Source: Elephas maximus indicus (Eukaryota; Chordata; Mammalia; Proboscidea; Elephantidae). From it: 64,000 nt of DNA. Position numbers and translations under genes: made by a program. The notes under the pieces are model-generated. The model saw nothing but the letters and a program-made list of their open reading frames with translations. It made no database searches and was not told the origin of the DNA. This document shows positions 36,601-48,439 of the stretch, one piece after another (the stretch's first letter is position 1; every line of letters begins with the position of its first letter). Where the stretch lies: positions 22,477,001-22,541,000 of the forward strand of contig NC_064842.1 of assembly GCF_024166365.1 (NCBI RefSeq), given 5' to 3'.

Positions 36601-37881
36601 CACTGGTTGTCTAAAAACACAAAAGTAAATATTTTTAACAGGGTAGGTGAGTTAGTCTCCTAGATGACAGATGAGAAGCCTTAAAAGGAAGTCAAGATTT
36701 TGAGGGTAGGGTGCCCTGAGCTATTATTCAATGTACCAGGGTGGAGAGCTCATCCCAAGCTGATTGGATTCTGTCTTCGTAGAATTTGGAATGGGAATTC
36801 ATTGACTAGTCAGTCTTTACTGGTCTTTTGAACAGAGGTGGGAGGAGTAAATACTCTCATGGAGGGCGATCACTTTGCCCTTCCACAACACTGTGCTGGT
36901 TACCGGTGCCCAGGACAGCCTGCAGGTCTGACTCACTTCCGGATTCTTCTCTGGGGCCTTGCTAGGGACTGTGCAGCCACGAAGCAGAAGTGGCCCCTGC
37001 AGAGTGTGATCACGTTCACAACCTATATTTCACTTGTACTATATTTTTCAACGCTGCTGGGGAAAAGGAGGAATTTAAAATGTGTGCTGTTCTAAATAAA
37101 GCACCTGCCTCTCTATACAGGTAAATGTAGGTTGGTAGCTCAGGGGACACAGCCGGACATTCACTGCCAGTTAAGGGCTTAGCCTGCTAACGGGACAGTC
37201 AACCATCACATTTGAGTGGTACAGGAAGGACAACGTTGGCAGGTCTTGGGGTCCAGTTTGTGGCTTAACTTCGGAGTCACACTTCTATGCCACTTCCTTT
37301 CTTCGGTTATCCTGAATCTCTGAGGGCGGCTGGCTTCCCATCCCTCGCCATTGCAGTATATACTTTTTTAGAAGTCCTTGAGCAAGTCTTCCAGCTCTCA
37401 AGGAGTCAGGCAGGCACCTCCCTATCAATTTACCTATTTCTTCCTCAGTTTTCTTATTTGTAGAGCGTTTGGCTGGCGCCCACTCCCAAGCTTTTCAATG
37501 CTTTTTTGTGTGTTTGTTTTTTACATTAAGTGTACGAGATGAGGGTGGGCGCTATGGGCTGCTAGCAGGTTTATTACAGCTTCCTGAGGAGAGGAGCCTA
37601 GTCATCCAACCCTCTCCCGAGCACGAGGTAGGCGTCATAAGTATTTATGAATGAACGAATACGTAAGTAAGAAGTGACCGTGCGAATGGACTTGAGGCTT
37701 TGAGGGTGGGTAGGGAAGATGGGTTGTGAGAAGGCATTGCGGTTGATTTTTGCCCCTTCTGCTATATTCCAGGCTAGCCCACGTGCCGGTCCATACCCGC
37801 AGGCGCGCGCTGGGCCTCGGGGGAGGGGGCTCGAGGGGAGGGGCGGGGCGAAGGGGACGGACCAAGCAGGGGGCGGTGGGG

Positions 37882-38100
37882 AGCGCCCGCGGGAAGGGGC
37901 GGGGCGAATGGGACGCGCAGGATGGGCGGGGCGACGAGGACGGCGGGGGCGCGCCCGAGGGGAGGGGCGGGGGGAACGGGATAAGCCGAGCGCTCGGCGG
38001 GGGGCGCGCCCTCGGGAAAGGGCGGGGCGAAGGGGACGCGCAGGATGGGCGGGGCGACGAGGACGGCGGGGGCGCGCCCGAGGGGAGGGGAGGGGCGGGG
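37882..38100 (+). repeat. 123-base tandem repeat carrying GC boxes
   Basis: The block GACGCGCAGGATGGGCGGGG … GGGGCGCGCCCGAGGGGAGG occurs at 37912-37975 and again at 38035-38098 with an offset of exactly 123 bases. The bases before it (GGGAAGGGGCGGGGCGAA / GGGAAAGGGCGGGGCGAA) repeat too. A degenerate third unit seems present at about 37836-37862. Confidence 0.93.
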
Positions 38101-38243
38101 CAACCAGGACGCGCCGGCGGAAAGGGCGGTGGGGATCGGGGAGCGGGCGGGGGCCGGGCCGGGCCGGGCTGGGCGGGGAGGGGGCGGTCCCGGACGGCGC
38201 CTCGCGGTCTCGGCGCGCGGCTGCCAGGGCCCCGCGGCGCGCA

Positions 38244-38315
38244 ATGAGCACAGCCGGCGGCGGAGCCCGAGCCCCACCCAGTGCTGAGCGCGCCGCGGGC
38301 TGCGCCGGACGCTGA
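38244..38315 (+). CDS. Upstream ORF (23 codons) in the OPN3 leader
   Basis: An ATG at 38244 (G at -3) opens a 23-codon frame starting MSTAGGGARAPPSAERA, with its TGA at 38313-38315, 35 bases before the OPN3 start codon. If transcription begins upstream of 38244 this would be a translated or scanning-inhibitory uORF. It overlaps nothing else. Whether it is conserved cannot be judged here. Confidence 0.45.
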   Translation: MSTAGGGARAPPSAERAAGCAGR

Positions 38316-38350
38316 GCGCCTGCTGACGCCGAGCGCGCCGGCGCCGGGCC

Positions 38351-38717
38351 ATGTACTCAGGGAACCGCAGCGGCGGCCAGGACTTGTGGGAGGGCGGAGG
38401 GGGCTCGGGCGGCGCGGGGCCGGCGGGCACGCTCAGCCCCGCGCCCGTCTTCCGCTCGGGCACCTACGAGCGCCTGGCGCTGCTGGTCGGCTCCATTGGG
38501 CTGCTGGGTGTCGGCAACAACCTGCTGGTGCTCGTCCTGTACTACAAGTTCCAGCGGCTCCGCACGCCCACTCACCTGTTCCTGGTCAACATCAGCCTCA
38601 GCGACCTGCTCGTGTCCCTCTTCGGGGTCACCTTTACCTTCGTGTCCTGCCTGAGGAACGGCTGGGTCTGGGACACCGTGGGCTGCGTGTGGGACGGGTT
38701 TAGCAGCAGCCTCTTCG
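38351..38717 (+). CDS. OPN3: OPN3 (encephalopsin/panopsin) coding exon 1
   Basis: The exon encodes the first 122 residues plus one base of opsin-3, a non-visual opsin-family GPCR of the plasma membrane. It starts at ATG 38351 (MYSGNRSGG, with an N5-R-S glycosylation motif), followed by a Gly-rich extracellular tail. TM1 is about residues 42-66 ([17 protein letters not shown], with the conserved GN pair), then loop [11 protein letters not shown]2 is about 76-100, with the D85 of [10 protein letters not shown], then ECL1 [11 protein letters not shown], with C112 as the TM3 disulphide cysteine. The exon ends in SSSLF plus G, with consensus donor GTGAGT from 38718. The retinal-binding lysine and DRY-like motif are on exons outside the window. 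Near-identity with human OPN3, as recalled, makes this secure. Confidence 0.97.
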
Positions 38718-40854
38718 GTGAGTTGGGCGGGGAGGAGGGAGCGAGCGTCCGGTTCCCTGCAGAGCCACCAGCCCACCTCGGCTCCTTCCCGCCCGGCCCG
38801 GCGCGCCCGCTCGCCCCGCCTGCCGCCCCTGGCACCAGCCTCCCCTCCGCGTCTCCCTCCTGCTGCACGGCCCGCCTTCCTCCTCCCCTGGGCTCGCCCC
38901 GCCAGCGCTGACCACCTCTCCGTCCCCCCATGTGGACCCCAAACCCCAGCCCGTCATCATCTCCTGCTGCTTTTAGCCCCAGCCCCTCCGTAGCCCTGGC
39001 CAGCCGCTGCCAAGCTCATCTCCTTTCTCTGCTTTTACCTCCTACAATAATTCAACAGGGCACTAACGACGGCTTTTGCACTTTGAGGAAAGAGACGAGG
39101 AAAGTAGAATCGGGAGATTCAAGGAAAAAAGTGACTAACTCGTGAAAGTTGGGGGAAGGGTAACGGGAAGAAACTTAATTCATACACATTTTTTTTTCTT
39201 ATTCCTAAAATGAGAGGTGGAAACCTAAAATAATAGCAATGTGTAATTTTTTTTTTTCTTTTGCACCTTAGCAGTTGTAAACCTTTGAATGCTTCCTAGG
39301 AAGTGACACAGTTTCATTCAGGAATGCAAATTAGCATGTGTCCTATCAGCTGTTTTTTACTATATTTTCCTCCTTATAGGTTCCATGACACCAAAATCTA
39401 AGGTGAGAATCCCAACTCAGATGAACAAATAGCTGTGCAAACAGTAGATTTCATTAAAGCAGAACGACTTGATTGTTAATTGAAAATTTATCTCTACAGT
39501 TTATCTCTTCTAATCCCCATGGAAGAATTAAATCTCACAGAAACTGACATTTTAAGGATGATCAACCCAGCATTTCGTTGGAAGACATGATTTTCTAAGC
39601 TTGGGAAATAAATTATTTTGGGGTGCCCTTTTTTTTTCTGGCAGTTTTATTTGAACAATGATTTGAGATAGAAATGTATATTTTTCAGGTGTTAAAATTC
39701 CTTTTCTGTCCAGAAATCTATTGATAATTTATGACTGCTTTTTTATCTTAGCAGGTTTCGGAGAACAAAATCTTTGTAATAATCATCAAAAATATTTTGC
39801 TCACCGATTTCTTATGCTGTGACAAACCCAAATATGATGTTTGCTAATGGTTCATTTTTTGATATTTTGAAGCAAACAAGAAAATGTCGTAGGAATCATC
39901 ACTCCATTAATTTAATTATCTCAGTAATTCTAATACCATTCTCTCCCCACTCCCCAGTAAGCGTTCATCTGAGACTTTCATGTGTACAAAGATTTGAAAC
40001 TTGGGGAGGGGGCTTTAAGTGTATGTAGGTGATGATACAGATGGCTATGTGATTAAATTCTTTATATTAATAAAAATACCTATTAGGCTTTTTTTTTTTT
40101 TAAAGTCAGGGCTAAGCTTTAAAGAGGGTGATTCAAGGCCAAGTGTCAAAAATAATGCCCCCTAGGATGGACAACAGGTGTTTGGTCATAGATGTGAAAT
40201 CTCTTATTTCCACAAAGTACCTTTTCTGTGCTGGGAAATTCTATTTCTACCTTAATCTGCCTGGAAGGTAGTTTGAAAGCAATGGTGTATTGAGTTCTTT
40301 ATTACTGCCAACGTGGACCCTCTCCTCAACCTCTTTCCTCTGCCTACACCACCCTCCTGTCTCCTGTCTCCTTTTTCTTCTCTCCTCCTTCACCTTCCCT
40401 GCCCAAGGCCCATCCCAATCAGAAGCGATTTTCAAAGAATGCTAGAAACACTCATCGTGCAGTCTTTTACCTCAGGACTGCTCTGTTTTTCTGGGCATTT
40501 GGTCAGTGTTTTCAACCATGACTTTATTCCTGCTTTTGAATTAGAGGTGGGGACTCAGAGGTAAGAGGTCCAGAGACCTGTTTAAACCCTTGGAGACAGG
40601 TCAGGAGTGGGGTTATGATGGAGCTTGAAAAGTTCTTAGTAACGATTCAGATTTCTTTGGAGTAAATTCTAAGGATGATGCTTCTAGATTAGGGTTAAAC
40701 ATGAAGAAGGCAGCATGCTTCCCCAGGTATTATTCTTGAGCAAAAAGCAACTAGCCATGGAGTACTGAAGAGGGAGGGGGGAAAAAAAAAGCTGCAGTGG
40801 CTACACCCTGTCCTCAGCCCCCAGAGGCATTTGAGGAGGCTGCCTGATATAGTG

Positions 40855-41045
40855 GGAAAATATAGTGGCTGATGGCATGAGGGTGCATTCCGCTCTTGAG
40901 TCTATGGCTGATGAACTGTGTACATTTTCCCAGGTCGATTAAACTCTCCAGGGGTCAGTTTTCTCATCTCTGTTATGGAGTAGTTGAGCTAAATGTTCTC
41001 TAAGGTCTCGTCTAGCTATGTATTTTGATGACTCCTTTGATATTT
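40855..41045 (+). mobile_element. MIR fragment
   Basis: CTTGAGTCTATGGCTGATGA, CAGTTTTCTCATCTCTGTTA, TTCTCTAAGGTCTCGTCTAG. Confidence 0.65.
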
Positions 41046-42663
41046 GTAGCTTAAGAGGTGCTTTCTTTTAGCACTTGTGGCTTCTGTCCTCTCTCTATAC
41101 TGACTTCCACCCTCAGCTCCTAACTATCCCCTGCTAAGCTAAGGATAAGCCTGTGCTAGGATCACACTTCTTCACGTACCCTCGTGGAATCTGTCACTCT
41201 CTTCACACCTGCTGGAAGAAGGCAGAATAAATAACTCAGCCATACGTACATATATATACATGTATAGGCCAGGCAAACACCTCGTTCTGTGTGCAGTTCC
41301 TGGTTTCTCAGGGAATGAGGCAGAGGCTTTGACTAGACAGCGTAGGTAGGCCTAACTTGTACTGATGCAGATTCTAGTAGGTTAAGCAGAAAGGGAGATC
41401 AGAATTCAAAGCACTGTCACTCTTACTCACTGTGTAATGAATGATAGAAAGACCCCTCTAGCAGCAGAGTGTGTAGAGGGCAGCCCTCGTGCATAGGTGT
41501 GGGGAGGTCGTGCTTTACTGTAGACTTCTAGGTGAGAATGCCCTTTAGCCCATGGCTGCTCCACAGCTGGCCACACCTAGTGCCACACGGGTGTTCTGCA
41601 CATGGAGTATGCTGGAAGTTCACAGAAGACTTTAATCACTACCACCTCCCACCCCCTCAAAACCAAAAACATCAAAAAAACACGTTAGTCTTGGCAGAGG
41701 ATGTTTAGACAGCAAGTATTTCTTGGGATACAGAGATTCAGAGTTGTAGAAGTCTAGCAAAATACGAAATCATCCTATTCAAATGTTAGAAGTAGATGTA
41801 AGTTATTTATGTTAAGATATTCTAACATATGAACCCGGGAATGTTCTACAGAACATATATGTGCGTATGTACATTCACGTAAAAAAATTGTTACAAATAA
41901 ATATCTTTCCCGGTAGGCCTATTCGTTTATGCACCTAAGTATTTTTAAATGCCGGTTGCTTTACCGATTTACAGATTCATCTTTTATTAATAACCGGCTG
42001 ATTAATTCAGTCATAATAGTCATACTTTCATGTGACTACCATAAGATCCTATGGGTGGTTGGGGTCTGGAAAGGTATTCTGGTCAACACCTCTAGAATGA
42101 CCAACTATATTGGCCTTGGAAATACCCCTAATCATGACAGTATTCACATAGCCTATAATCTATTCCCAGAAATACAATGGCATCACACATTTCTTAGAGT
42201 CTAAACTCATAGTTGTATGTAGTTTTATTGAAAGTAAAACTTACAGAATTTTATTATGCTAATTCTTCTTTATTTTTGTCAGACATTATTATGTCCATTT
42301 TTCGTTATCAAACTAAGTGATTTGCGAGAGTATATCTCCATTGTTCATTTTCAGGAAATTAGAAACTATGTGAGAAAGCATTTAATGACTTGATTTAGCT
42401 GAGGTTTCTATCCAGATAACAAGTGAGGCCCCATCAGACTGTAATTGGTGTTGCATGAAATTACTTTTATGTTGTTTACAATTGTATTCTTTTTTGAATT
42501 TTCTTCTTTCAGAGAAGAGTTCCAGTCACAAATGCATATGTGATGCATTTTGACATTCACTGCTAAGATGAAATACAGAAATGAAAACCACACATCACTT
42601 TTAGTATTCTCAGAATGATTAGATGTACTTTATCATGTTTTCATGCTACTGACCTATAAGAAA

Positions 42664-42682
42664 ATATATATATATATATATT
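42664..42682 (+). repeat. (TA)n microsatellite
   Basis: A run of alternating A and T within AAAATATATATATATATA, about 180 bases upstream of the CHML start. Confidence 0.95.
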
Positions 42683-42770
42683 TAAAAAGGGTAATCATTA
42701 AACAGCTAGGACCTGCAACCTTGATGCCTCTGGGATGAACTGGAACATCACAAGGAGAGACTCTATTTCA

Positions 42771-42831
42771 GCATAGTCACACCTCGGCTGAGCCCTCATC
42801 CTAGAGTTGTACGCATTTCCTTCATCGGCAG
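42771..42831 (+). promoter_or_regulatory. CHML: Candidate 3' splice sites for a CHML leader
   Basis: Two acceptor-like sites lie just before the CHML start: ACTCTATTTCAG ending at 42771 and TTTCCTTCATCGGCAG ending at 42831. Either would join an upstream (OPN3 exon 1) leader to the intronless CHML coding exon. Inferred; no transcript data. Confidence 0.4.
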
Positions 42832-42858
42832 TTGTCACCAGACACATTACCTCCCAGG

Positions 42859-44826
42859 ATGGCAGACAGTCTCCCCACAGAGTTTGATGTGGTTATAATA
42901 GGGACAGGTTTGCCTGAATCCATCCTTGCAGCTGCAAGTTCAAGAAGTGGCCAGAGGGTTCTGCATGTTGACTCCAGAAGTTACTATGGAGGGAACTGGG
43001 CTAGCTTCAGCTTTTCAGGATTGCTATCCTGGTTGAAGGAATATCAGGAAAACTGTGTTGATGGGGAAGAAAGTACAGCTGCATGGCAAGGCCTGATCCA
43101 TGAAACAGAAGAAGCCATTACTCTTCGCAAGAAAGATGAAACCATTCAACACGTGGAAGTTTTTTGTTATGCCAGTCAAGATTTGGATGACAGTGTTGAA
43201 GAGGTTGGTGCTTTGCAGAAAAATCCTTGCTCAGTGGCATCTAGTACCCTCACTGAAACTCTGGATTCTGCATGCTTGGGCGAAGACGAGCACTTAGTAC
43301 ACATTCCTAGCTATGAAAGGCCTGCCCAAGACACTTCAAAAAGTGATGGAGAGATTTCGCTAGATGTAAATGACGTCAAGGAACCCCCGGAGAAAGGAAA
43401 CGATGGTGGAGACAGAGCTCGTGCTCACGCGGTTTCAGATGCAGACAAAGATGAAAACAAACCTGCAGGAGAAGGCAACACAGACCAGCCAACAAGAAAC
43501 AGGATTACTTACTCTCAGATAGTTAAAGAAGGCAGGAGGTTTAATATTGATTTGGTATCAAAGCTGCTGTATTCTCAAGGATTGCTGATTGACCTTTTAA
43601 TCAAATCAAATGTCAGTCGATATGCAGAATTTAAAAATGTCACAAGGATTCTTGCATTTTGGGAAGGAAAAGTTGAACAAGTGCCTTGTTCCAGAGCAGA
43701 TGTCTTCAATAGCAAAGAACTCACTATGGTTGAAAAGAGGATGCTCATGAAATTTCTCACGTTTTGCGTTGACTATGAGCAACATCCTGATGAATACGAA
43801 GCTTTCAAGCAATGCTCATTTTCAGAGTACTTAAAAACTAAAAAATTAACTCCAAATCTCCAACATTTTGTACTGCACTCAATTGCAATGACATCAGAGT
43901 CATCTTGCACTACGATAGATGGCCTTAAAGCAACAAAAAACTTCCTTCAGTGTCTTGGACGGTTCGGCAACACTCCCTTCTTATTTCCCTTATACGGCCA
44001 AGGAGAAATTCCCCAGTGTTTCTGCAGGATGTGTGCAGTCTTTGGCGGAATCTATTGTCTTCGGCATAAGGTACACTGCCTTATAGTTGACAAAGAATCT
44101 GGGAGATGTAAAGCAGTTATAGATCACTTTGGCCAAAGGATAAATGCCAAGTATTTTATTGTGGAGGATAGCTACCTTTCTGAGGAAACATGTGCACATG
44201 TGCAGTATAAGCAGATCTCTAGGGCAGTGCTCATTACAGACCAATCTATACTGAAGACAGATTCAGACCAGCAGATTTCTGTTTTGATAGTGCCTCCAGT
44301 AGAAGCAGGGACCTGTGCTGTTCGGGTCATTGAATTATGTTCTTCAACCATGACATGCATGAAAGACACCTATCTGGTGCATTTGACGTGTTCATCTTCT
44401 AAAACAGCAAGAGAAGATTTAGAATCAGTGGTGAAGAAGTTATTCACCCCATATGCTGAAACGGAAGTAGACAAGGAAGCGCTTGAAAAGCCAAGACTCT
44501 TGTGGGCTCTTTATTTTAATATGAGAGATTCCTCAGGAATCAGCAGAAGCTCATATAATGGCTTGCCTTCCAACGTTTATGTCTGTTCTGGGCCTGACTC
44601 TGGTCTGGGAAGTGAGCATGCTGTCAAGCAAGCTGAAACACTTTTCCATGAGATCTTTCCAAGTGAAGAATTCTGCCCCCCACCTCCAAATCCAGAAGAC
44701 ATTGTCTTTGATGGTGATGATAGGCAACCAGAGGCTCCTGGAACCAATAAGACAATAATGGCTGAACCAGAATCCTCTGAAGAAAGCAAAACCCTAGAAA
44801 GTCCAGGGAAGCTGCTTCAAAATTAG
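42859..44826 (+). CDS. CHML: CHML, Rab escort protein 2 (REP2), intronless
   Basis: A 655-residue Rab escort protein (human about 656). It binds newly made, unprenylated Rab GTPases and presents them to Rab geranylgeranyltransferase (RABGGTA/RABGGTB), then delivers them to membranes. The ATG at 42859 (CCCAGGATGG, strong context) is chosen. The frame is open further upstream only through a TTG. Visible features: the GDI/REP Rossmann motif [12 protein letters not shown] (10-21) and SRSYYGGNW (39-47); a divergent acidic linker (about 110-212); the second conserved block [14 protein letters not shown] from 216; and [19 protein letters not shown] (379-397), the Rab-binding platform signature. The C-terminus is [10 protein letters not shown] followed by a polar tail. 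The single uninterrupted frame marks an old retrocopy of CHM (REP1) within OPN3 intron 1, on the same strand. No frameshift or missing motif. Confidence 0.98.
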   Translation: MADSLPTEFDVVIIGTGLPESILAAASSRSGQRVLHVDSRSYYGGNWASFSFSGLLSWLKEYQENCVDGEESTAAWQGLIHETEEAITLRKKDETIQHVEVFCYASQDLDDSVEEVGALQKNPCSVASSTLTETLDSACLGEDEHLVHIPSYERPAQDTSKSDGEISLDVNDVKEPPEKGNDGGDRARAHAVSDADKDENKPAGEGNTDQPTRNRITYSQIVKEGRRFNIDLVSKLLYSQGLLIDLLIKSNVSRYAEFKNVTRILAFWEGKVEQVPCSRADVFNSKELTMVEKRMLMKFLTFCVDYEQHPDEYEAFKQCSFSEYLKTKKLTPNLQHFVLHSIAMTSESSCTTIDGLKATKNFLQCLGRFGNTPFLFPLYGQGEIPQCFCRMCAVFGGIYCLRHKVHCLIVDKESGRCKAVIDHFGQRINAKYFIVEDSYLSEETCAHVQYKQISRAVLITDQSILKTDSDQQISVLIVPPVEAGTCAVRVIELCSSTMTCMKDTYLVHLTCSSSKTAREDLESVVKKLFTPYAETEVDKEALEKPRLLWALYFNMRDSSGISRSSYNGLPSNVYVCSGPDSGLGSEHAVKQAETLFHEIFPSEEFCPPPPNPEDIVFDGDDRQPEAPGTNKTIMAEPESSEESKTLESPGKLLQN

Positions 44827-45283
44827 AACAGGCAAAACTGGAAATTCTGCATTGGCGTCAGAATATTCTCATTTCAAGGACAGTTTCCATATGAATAAAT
44901 AGAAGTGGTTATATGATAAATGCAGTGCTAGATGTTGTCTTTAACTCTCTATGAGACAGACATTCAGTCATTGGATGTCTTTGTTTATCGGTAGCTGATT
45001 CATTGCTTATTGGACTTCTTTTGTTTAAGAATGGACCCCAAGATCCATAAACTTAAATAGTGTTAGCTTTATTTTTGGTATTGCATATATATATGAGCGT
45101 TCCATATTCGGAACTCTGCTTAAAGGAAGGTAATATTGTATCCAGTGATCTTCAGATTTTATCATTATCTACAGAGCAATTAATAATCCCTAAGGAATAT
45201 TTCAAATACTTTTGCAACGATTGCATTTCCTACCACATCTGCTTTCTTGGAGATATTCGAACAGTGAACCACACAAAAATAAA
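44827..45283 (+). other. CHML: CHML 3' UTR with polyadenylation signals
   Basis: The first canonical AATAAA is at 44894-44899, only 68 bases after the stop; another is at 45278-45283 (AAAAATAAATTATG). The UTR may run further, since the following sequence is AT-rich and SINE-free until 45.77 kb. Confidence 0.6.
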
Positions 45284-45765
45284 TTATGTGAGTCTTTTTA
45301 TGTGTATTATGGACACGTAGTGTGGCGATGGTAATAGCAACCAATCCAAGTGCCAATATGATAAAATACATTTGTCTGTAATTGTTAAGCAAATAGCCTT
45401 GCATGATTCTTTATTCTTTGTGAAGGGCTGATGTTTAAAATACATTTTATGGTATAATTCAGCAGCTTGACCTTGGTAACCAACTGAGTTAGTTCCATAT
45501 TACAGAAAGAGTCAGAATTTACTAGTTGAAGAGCTTATTTTTCAGAGTTTCATTTGAGAAAAAAGTTAGAGGATAAGATTAGTTCTGGTTTAATACTTCA
45601 GAAAATCTCTGCAGAGCCCTGCTCTAACTTGAAGTTCAGTAGATGAGGCCAACTCAAAAGAACTTCCAGCAAGTAACTCAGGCCACAAAGGGGGGCAGCA
45701 ATGCTCCAAGAAAAGATACTTCACAGTGGCTGTACTGAAATTCCTAAGAAATTGACTGAGGCATG

Positions 45766-45903
45766 TTTAACCTGGGATTAAAGCCATCGCAGTTTAAATC
45801 CACCAGCCATTCTTTGGAAACCCCATGGGGCAGTTCTCTGTCCTGTAGGGTTGCTATGAGTAGGAATGACTTGACAGCAATGGGTTTGGTTGTTTTGGTT
45901 GGT
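45766..45903 (+). mobile_element. AfroSINE (deleted subtype, 5'-truncated)
   Basis: Starts within the B-box region (GCAGTTTAAATCCACCAGCC), then TTTGGAAACCCCATGGGGCA and GCAATGGGTTTGGTTGTTTT. First AfroSINE right of the OPN3-CHML core. Confidence 0.92.
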
Positions 45904-46198
45904 AAATAGTTCAGTCGAGGTTTCTCAGTGAGAATGAAACATACAACCTTGATGACTCTACCAGCTTTAAGTAGCAACACTAACTAAAACTGATAGCAGT
46001 GAATCAGAGCATTTGACATACCCTTCGTTTTGTGTCAAGGCTAGGTAACAGCCTTCATAATCATTTGTCTCCTGGCTGATATCTAGAGGATAGAAACTGT
46101 TTCCTCAGAACCTCCAGAAGTCATAAAACCTGTTGTACTCCAGTGCTGAAAAAGTGTGAACCTCCATTTTTTGTCCCATTTCCATTCCTCAGGCACCC

Positions 46199-46378
46199 AA
46201 ACCAGTTACTGTCGAGTTGATTTTGACTCCTGGTGGCTTATGAGTGTCAGAATAGAACTGTGGTCCACAGGGCTTTTCAGTAGCTGATTTTTTGGAAGTA
46301 GATCATCAGGCTTTTCTTCTGAAACACCTCTGGGTAGAACTGAACCTCTAACCTTTTGGTTAGTGGCCAGCTTGATAA
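46199..46378 (-). mobile_element. AfroSINE (older variant)
   Basis: CCAGTTACTGTCGAGTTGAT, GATTTTTTGGAAGTAGATCA, AACCTCTAACCTTTTGGTTA. Confidence 0.85.
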
Positions 46379-46399
46379 TCTTATAGGAAGCCAGCCTAT

Positions 46400-46650
46400 A
46401 ATGACAGTTGTTTTCTGAAACACAAGCATTTATTATGTGCTACTTTCCCCACTGCTGTCAAGTCAATTCCAACTCATGGTGCACTTAATATTATGCTTTC
46501 TCATTACAGCTTCTCAACTACCCTGCCAGGCAGATGTTATTGCATGTATTTTCAGAGAGGAAATAGAGATTTAATTATTATTTGCTCAACATTTGGTATG
46601 TGCCAGAGCCAGCATTGAATTCCAGGCTTCCATGAGTCCAAAAACCCTTG
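46400..46650 (-). mobile_element. MIR interrupted by an AfroSINE fragment
   Basis: GCATTTATTATGTGCTACTT, CTTCTCAACTACCCTGCCAG, AGCCAGCATTGAATTCCAGG. A 40-base minus AfroSINE scrap (CTGTCAAGTCAATTCCAACT) lies at 46447-46486. Confidence 0.6.
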
Positions 46651-47860
46651 ATTTCTCCACTAACTTCCATTGTTTGAAGAGTAGCAATACTGTAGGAGAA
46701 AGAAAACATCCTTATGAAAATCAGAATCTAGTATTGCTGGTGAAGAAAAGTGTGCAGACAGTGGGGACCCCACACTGGTCTCTCAGCTCATTATGAATTA
46801 GAGATATGTGACGAATAAGATTAGTTTTAAAAATACGTATATACACATATTAGAGCCAGGGATCTCATTGAAGCAGAATTTGGCTAAGTTTTAACAAAGT
46901 AATGCTTTTTTAATAATGTATCTTTTAATCTGAAGATTGTGTTACAAAAAATACAAATGTTACTAGGCTGAAATATACTCTGAGCAATCCTCTGTTGCTC
47001 CTGTCTGTCTGAGGAAAATGAGACAAGAAAGATTTAAGTAACTTCCAGCTCACTGAAAGCAGAAAAGTCATGAATTGGTATTTATTATTTATGTATTGTT
47101 TGAATATGGGAAAGTAGTATTAGTGGGTGGATCCTAAGGCTTAAGCTTATGCGAACAATGGAAATGCCTGAAGTAGGCTTAAAAAAAAAAGTAGTTAAAA
47201 TTAAAAATAAGTTATATAAATGGAGGGTAAAGGTAATGCAGACCTACTGAAAAGTTTTTCAGTATCACGGGTCATTTGTAAGAAATTGAGAAAGGAACAA
47301 TGAGAAGTTGCAAAAGATAGTACAGCTAAAGATAATGGAAGTAAGAAAAAGTGTTAGTCTGGTCCCAAATAGGGTTGTTTTTAAAAAAAAAAAAAAAAAC
47401 TAACAAAATGAATATGTTACTTTCTTATTTAAATTAATACAAAATAAATTGGAAATGAGAAACATTGTAACCAATAAGAAGCATTTAAAAATCTAGGGGA
47501 TGGTATAATACTCCAATAAGTTGGAATTTGGCCATAATAGATTTATTGGTGAATTTTTTCAAATGTTCAAAGAATAAGTATGTATAATGAAGGATATACA
47601 CTATTAATTGCATTTTGAGGCAAAGTAGATTTTAAAAAGGGTCTCATTTTGCACATACACAAAATGCAAAATATTGGCAAGTGTGACACCAAATAAAAAT
47701 AATTATTTACTATGAGTCAGGATTACAGGGCTGGTGTTCAAAGGACAACCATTAAGTCAATGTCAACAGAACAAATGCTAAACATTCAAAATATTAATAA
47801 CATAATTTTTAAAATGCCAATAACAATCACCATTTATCTTTGACTTAATTACCTCTGGTA

Positions 47861-47956
47861 ATGATGGCACAGGACTGGGCAGTGTTTCGTTCTGTTGTGC
47901 ATGGGGTCGCAATGAGTCGGAACTGACTCAACAGCACCTAACAACAACAAAGACAA
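47861..47956 (+). mobile_element. RTE LINE 3'-end fragment
   Basis: GCACAGGACTGGGCAGTGTT, GTTGTGCATGGGGTCGCAAT, AGCACCTAACAACAACAAAG. Only the last 95 bases of the LINE. Confidence 0.92.
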
Positions 47957-48439
47957 TAATTTCATAGGCTTTTCCCATAGTGTAGTGAGTAAGTACTTAA
48001 AGCCAGTAACATTCCTATTGGGAAACATGTGAGAACCACTTCTCAAGCAGAAATAAAATAGTTTTGGTACCATTTTTATTTATATAATATGGTTGAAGAA
48101 ACAAAACATTACCTATAAATGAGAAAAACGGAAAGAAACATCACAAATATTATTTTCTATTAAGATGACTTTGTAACTAGCAAAATTTATAGTGTCATAA
48201 ATAAAACACTAATTTCAAGAAGTTGCAGGATATAAAATTTTTTCAAAGTAGTCTTATTTCTAGATTTCAACAGCGACAGTCTACTGCTTAGAAAGTGTTA
48301 GAGTCTTAGTCTATAGCTGTGTGGCTGTACTGGGATAAAGTGAGAATGGTGCTTATTGGAAGCACAGTGCTACAGGCTGGAGGAACCAAGTTTAAAAAGA
48401 TGGCCATACTGCTGTGAGAGACATCTAGTGTAACAAAAA

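Larger units (their letters stand above)
37785..38900 (+). promoter_or_regulatory. CpG-island promoter of OPN3 (probably shared with CHML)
   Basis: Very high GC and CpG density in an otherwise AT-rich region. Several GC boxes (GGGGCGGGGC, e.g. near 37841, 37896 and 38021) precede the OPN3 start codon. There is no TATA box, as is typical of dispersed-initiation CpG promoters. It covers the leader, coding exon 1 and the first 180 bases of intron 1. The transcription start cannot be fixed from the sequence and probably lies around 38.1-38.25 kb. Confidence 0.88.
38718..42858 (+). other. OPN3: OPN3 intron 1, segment between exon 1 and CHML
   Basis: The first 180 bases are still CpG-island. The rest is AT-rich with very few repeats (an MIR at about 40860-41040, T-runs, and a (TA)n tract at 42664-42682). 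No AfroSINE is present. It presumably carries regulatory sequence and, just before CHML, the acceptor for a CHML leader. Confidence 0.6.

Noticed and set aside
37598..38463. Long frames of 140-229 codons on both strands over the OPN3 CpG island
   Set aside because: They are Pro/Arg/Ala- or Gly/Arg-rich, overlap in many frames and follow the 123-base repeat. Stop codons are rare in such GC-rich DNA, so openness means nothing.
42832..42858. Nine-codon N-terminal extension of CHML
   Set aside because: The frame is open but its first codon is TTG. The ATG at 42859 has strong context and matches the known REP2 start.
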